Below, piece after piece: positions 14,772 to 17,087 of a DNA stretch of 17,087 nucleotides. The DNA is from Candidatus Woesearchaeota archaeon (GTDB lineage: Archaea; Nanobdellota; Nanobdellia; Woesearchaeales; WJKV01), in assembly GCA_014728875.1 (NCBI GenBank), contig WJKV01000089.1, positions 1-17,087 of the forward strand. Direction: 5' to 3'. Position 1 is the first letter of the stretch. Every line of letters starts with the position of its first letter. The translations under genes were made by a program, and so were the position numbers. The notes under the pieces were generated by a model that did not search any database, had not been told where the DNA came from, and saw only the letters and a program-made list of their open reading frames with translations.

Positions 14772-15752
14772 GTGACTGATAAAAAATTGATGTTCGGCAT
14801 AATATCTATAGTTATTCTAGCTGTTGCTGTATTGGCGGTTGCTTTTGTTGTAAAATATTCTCAAACCAGTGTTGATCTTGACAGCTTTGTCGAGCTAGAA
14901 ACCCCTGAAGACAACCAATTCCAAGAGAACCTGCTTGAAATGCAGCAGAGCAACAAGGAACTAGAGAAGCAAATAATCGCCGAGCTTGAGAAACTCTATG
15001 CTCCGCCTGAAGAAGAACCAGCAGAGGAAGAGGAAGAACAAGAAGCAGGACAAGACATCACCATAGACCTGACAGACATAAGCTCTGAATTCGAGGGCCT
15101 GACAGTAGAGAACTGCGACCAGATGATAGAGCAGGCAGAAGACGAAGTTGACGATGCAGAAAGAGAGGAAAAAAGCAAAGAAAGGAGGCTCCGAAGGGAA
15201 GAAGATGATGTTGACGCGATAAAAAATGAGCTTGATGCGGCTGTAAATGCTACGCAATCTGAGATCAACAGGCTGCAGGACAGGCTGAGGGATGCTGAAG
15301 CAGATGCAGAGGATGCGGAAGACGAGCTGGACGATGCAGAGGACGAGACGAATGATGCAAAAGACAGGCTCAAGAAATTGAAGGACAGGTGCCAGCAGCT
15401 GAAAGAGATGGTTGCTGCAAAGGCTGTCGGCTATTCCAACCTGAACAAAGAAATCTGCGATATCCAGATCAAATCGCTGCAGGAAGACATTGACGAGGCA
15501 GAAGAAGACGAAGATGATGCACAGGAAGACCTGCAGAGAGAAAAAGAACAGTTGAGCACAGCAGAGACAGAGCTTGCAAATTACAAGATAAACGGAACGC
15601 AGACAGACATTGACAGGGCGCAGTTGCGAGTGGAAAGAGCGCTTGACGATGTGGACGACGCGCAGGACGACCTGGACGATGCAGAGAAACGGCTGGAGGA
15701 CCTGCGGGACCATTTAAGAACCTTGAGGAACAAATGCGATGACCTGAGGTGA
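14772..15752 (+). CDS. Membrane-anchored acidic coiled-coil protein with two Cys-sequon-Cys helical hairpin units (paralog 2)
   Basis: The protein has 326 residues from GTG 14772. The upstream GTG at 14763 is in frame but lies within AGGTGG, which is better read as the ribosome binding site of 14772. After a short basic start come a membrane segment (about 7-28), a coiled-coil stalk and a Glu-rich linker (about 78-92). Two hairpin units follow: C115, N159-A-T-Q, C207 (44 and 48 residues apart) and C229, N274-G-T-Q, C322 (45 and 48). Heptads such as LRDAEAD and LDDAEDE have a/d positions L and A. The unit-2 lead-in SNLNKEIC matches TNLNKDNC of paralog 1, so the two-unit form predates the gene duplication. 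Both arms are about one heptad shorter than in paralog 1. It is probably an extracellular stalk; no known family is recognised. Confidence 0.87.
   Translation: MTDKKLMFGIISIVILAVAVLAVAFVVKYSQTSVDLDSFVELETPEDNQFQENLLEMQQSNKELEKQIIAELEKLYAPPEEEPAEEEEEQEAGQDITIDLTDISSEFEGLTVENCDQMIEQAEDEVDDAEREEKSKERRLRREEDDVDAIKNELDAAVNATQSEINRLQDRLRDAEADAEDAEDELDDAEDETNDAKDRLKKLKDRCQQLKEMVAAKAVGYSNLNKEICDIQIKSLQEDIDEAEEDEDDAQEDLQREKEQLSTAETELANYKINGTQTDIDRAQLRVERALDDVDDAQDDLDDAEKRLEDLRDHLRTLRNKCDDLR
15746..15752 (+). promoter_or_regulatory. Strong ribosome binding site at the end of paralog 2
   Basis: GAGGTGA matches the archaeal SD consensus and overlaps the TGA stop of paralog 2. It stands eight bases before ATG 15761 and is the best SD in the window. 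It supports translation of the short membrane peptide that follows. Confidence 0.6.
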
Positions 15753-15760
15753 ATTCTAAA

Positions 15761-15838
15761 ATGAAAATGAAAACCTTCTTCATGACAGCAGTATTCTTGA
15801 TCTTCGTGACAATAACACTGATAGGCGCAAGATTTTAG
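15761..15838 (+). CDS. 25-residue single-membrane-span micropeptide (putative)
   Basis: An ATG at 15761 follows the stop of paralog 2 by 8 bp and is placed eight bases after the near-ideal SD GAGGTGA. The 25-residue product starts MKMKTFFMTAVF, continues with an uninterrupted hydrophobic stretch to about residue 22, and ends GARF. Positive residues lie at both ends, with more at the N terminus, so a single membrane span with the N terminus inside is likely. A second in-frame ATG (15767) would give 23 residues. Its position suggests co-translation with the coiled-coil proteins and a role as their membrane partner or regulator, which is inference. It could be spurious because of its length; the SD and clean hydrophobicity are the arguments for it. 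Confidence 0.5.
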   Translation: MKMKTFFMTAVFLIFVTITLIGARF

Positions 15839-15845
15839 AGAAAAG

Positions 15846-15853
15846 TTTATATT
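15846..15853 (+). promoter_or_regulatory. TATA box of the GNAT gene
   Basis: TTTATATT is centred about 27 nt before ATG 15877 with no SD between, as expected for a leaderless archaeal transcript. It starts 8 nt after the micropeptide stop. Confidence 0.6.
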
Positions 15854-15876
15854 GCATTGCTTTCTTTTTTAATATA

Positions 15877-16437
15877 ATGAAAACCCGCATAGAGACATAC
15901 AAGGGCAAGGACATGCCTGCACAGATATACAAGCGTATAAGCAAGATCTGGCAAAAGGAATTTACAGATGAAGAACCGTTAGAAGCTAAGAATCGGAAGC
16001 GTTTTGCAGACGATATTTTTTTTATAGTGCTTGATTCAAATAACAGGATTCTTTCTACAGGAAGATTGATTCCTATCAATATAGAATTTCTTGGAAAAGA
16101 GTATAAGATAATGGGAATAGGAGACATTGCTGCTGTCAAGAAAAGAAAAGGTCACGGAAAGATATTGATGACAGCAATACATAAGTATCTGGAAAGAACA
16201 AAGCAGACTGGTATCGGGTTTTGCAGTCCAAAAAATGCTCCTTTTTACATAAAATGCAATTTCAAGATTGCGAAAACCTTTGTAAAGAGATTCTACAAAA
16301 GAAAATCTAACGGCAAGATACAGAAAAGCAAATGGCAAGGCGCATATACCATCTATTTAGATGGAAAAAACAATTTGATGAAAAAGATTTTATCGCATCC
16401 AAGAACAAGAATCTATACTTCGCGTTTGCATTGGTAA
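15877..16437 (+). CDS. GNAT-family N-acetyltransferase
   Basis: This 186-residue protein has the GNAT fold signature. A strand IMGIGDIAAV (78-87) leads into the acetyl-CoA pyrophosphate loop KRKGHGKILM (89-98), with Lys at the position where R/Q is usual, and a helix. Downstream are GFCSPKNAPFYIKCNFKIAK (114-133), with the N-x-x-F-Y-x-x-x-x-F pattern that ends GNAT domains. It would transfer an acetyl group from acetyl-CoA to an amine; the substrate cannot be read from the sequence. The C-terminal third is unusually basic (RFYKRKSNGKIQKSKW), which may bind a nucleic acid or a ribosomal component. It appears to have its own leaderless promoter and abuts the convergent gene with no bases between stops. 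A protein-modifying or small-molecule acetylase are both possible. Confidence 0.82.
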   Translation: MKTRIETYKGKDMPAQIYKRISKIWQKEFTDEEPLEAKNRKRFADDIFFIVLDSNNRILSTGRLIPINIEFLGKEYKIMGIGDIAAVKKRKGHGKILMTAIHKYLERTKQTGIGFCSPKNAPFYIKCNFKIAKTFVKRFYKRKSNGKIQKSKWQGAYTIYLDGKNNLMKKILSHPRTRIYTSRLHW

Positions 16438-16959
16438 CTAGTAATTATACTTCTTGGGGATTTTATTGACCAGCCGTATGTTCTTTGCAGGTTTTGCTAG
16501 TTTGACAAACTTCTTTGTCTTTTTATAACGAGTAGATCTTTTTGCTTCGTATGTCAGCCAGACACCGTACTGCTTGTTGGCTGTTGTTGGTTCGCTGATC
16601 TCAAAGTTTCGGCCTTTCTCAGCAAGATGCAGTTTTTTTGACCTGAACAGGCGCATCTTTCCGTTCTGTTCATAGACAATGAATTTCACATCGGGCTTTG
16701 CTTTCTCTGCCCTTTTCTTTTTCTTTGCGCCGTTCCTGCTCATCCGGACTTCGCATACATCCCCGTCCTTGTCCAGGTAATACATGCAGCCGGGCTTTTT
16801 GCTTATCTTTGTCTCTGCAACAATGTCTTTGCCTTTTTCTTTTGCAGACTTGAACTTCTTGGCGATGGTGCAGCATACATTCCCATTCTTGTCAACAAAA
16901 TAAAGAAAGCCGGATTTTCTTTTAACACCGGGCATCGCTATCTTTTTCGCTTTTGCCAT
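16438..16959 (-). CDS. Basic protein with duplicated GxxYxxDKxGxVC motif, function unknown
   Basis: This 173-residue protein is rich in Lys and Arg. A short motif appears twice near the N terminus: KSGFLYFVDKNGNVC (15-29) and KPGCMYYLDKDGDVC (55-69). The shared pattern is K-x-G-x-x-Y-x-x-D-K-x-G-x-V-C and looks like a beta-hairpin with a D-x-[ND]-G turn. The linker between and after the motifs is KKKK-rich. The C-terminal part (about 92-173: FIVYEQNGKMRLF, YGVWLTYEAKRSTRY, IPKKYNY) has no motif I recognise. The two cysteines at equivalent repeat positions might pair or bind metal. It is probably cytoplasmic, and its charge suggests nucleic acid binding. It appears leaderless, with a TATA-like GCTTAAATAAG about 30 nt upstream of ATG 16959. 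Confidence 0.8.
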   Translation of the reverse strand: MAKAKKIAMPGVKRKSGFLYFVDKNGNVCCTIAKKFKSAKEKGKDIVAETKISKKPGCMYYLDKDGDVCEVRMSRNGAKKKKRAEKAKPDVKFIVYEQNGKMRLFRSKKLHLAEKGRNFEISEPTTANKQYGVWLTYEAKRSTRYKKTKKFVKLAKPAKNIRLVNKIPKKYNY

Positions 16960-16983
16960 TGGATAAAAATCCAGACTAGTATC

Positions 16984-16996
16984 TTATTTAAGCTTT
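16984..16996 (-). promoter_or_regulatory. Candidate TATA box of the basic duplicated-motif gene
   Basis: On the minus strand AGCTTAAATAAG is centred about 30 nt before ATG 16959 and no SD is seen, which suits a leaderless transcript. From here to the right edge (about 90 bp) I see no supported gene, only the near-palindrome GCGCAGCATGCTTCGC at 17012-17027. Confidence 0.45.
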
Positions 16997-17087
16997 TCTG
17001 TTTGTAGATGTGCGCAGCATGCTTCGCATTGCTTTTGACTGTTTTTCTGAATCTGTATTAATCAGCTGTAGATCTGACGGCTACACC

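Noticed and set aside
14961..15713. A 250-residue minus-strand frame opposite paralog 2
   Set aside because: It is a composition shadow of the acidic coiled-coil gene, with no plausible start signal or domain.
17008..17061. A 17-codon hydrophobic frame near the right edge
   Set aside because: There is no SD, no promoter of correct spacing, and it contains the GCGCAGCATGCTTCGC near-palindrome; support is insufficient.
16960..17087. A tRNA or the end of another gene at the right edge
   Set aside because: No cloverleaf arms or T-loop could be found on either strand, and all frames reaching the edge are too short to assign.

Overview
The window reads as archaeal and most likely comes from a small-genome lineage of the DPANN type. 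That placement is inference from gene style; no rRNA marker is present. Supporting signs are transketolase split into two adjacent genes, TATA boxes 22-30 nt upstream of start codons that lack a ribosome binding site (leaderless style), GGGGGT or GAGGTGA ribosome binding sites elsewhere, GTG and TTG starts, and N-x-S/T sequon-rich surface proteins with almost no intergenic space. I see no mobile element, CRISPR array, tRNA or rRNA.

Layout. Positions 1-1437 (minus) hold the two transketolase subunits; the C-terminal one runs off the left edge. A small secreted Kazal-type protease-inhibitor protein follows at 1565-1828 (plus). Its stop shares a CTAG palindrome with the stop of a Ski2/Mtr4-like DEVH helicase (1825-3747, minus). 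The helicase lies 14 bp downstream of a 3162-residue surface protein (3762-13250, minus), which is built from right-handed beta-helix (NosD-like) modules held between an N-terminal and a C-terminal membrane segment and ends in a very lysine-rich, probably cytoplasmic tail. A 48-residue zinc-ribbon gene (13323-13469, minus) stands at the head of this minus-strand run.

On the plus strand, 13673-15838 holds the most unusual block. Two paralogous membrane-anchored, extremely acidic coiled-coil proteins together contain four copies of one unit: Cys, heptad helix, N-x-T-Q glycosylation sequon, heptad helix, Cys. Spacing is nearly fixed within each protein, and the arms differ by about one heptad between the proteins. 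This suggests disulfide-closed helical hairpins with a glycan at the tip. A 25-residue single-membrane-span microgene with a strong ribosome binding site follows directly. A GNAT acetyltransferase (15877-16437, plus) and a small basic protein with a duplicated Y-x-x-D-K-x-G motif (16438-16959, minus) close the window, meeting tail to tail with no bases between them.

Taken together, most of the coding capacity is devoted to the cell surface: a giant glycosylatable beta-helix protein, stalk-like acidic hairpins and a secreted protease inhibitor. Interspersed are housekeeping genes (pentose metabolism, RNA helicase, acetyltransferase). No functional link among the surface genes is proven by the sequence; it rests on their proximity and shared architecture.
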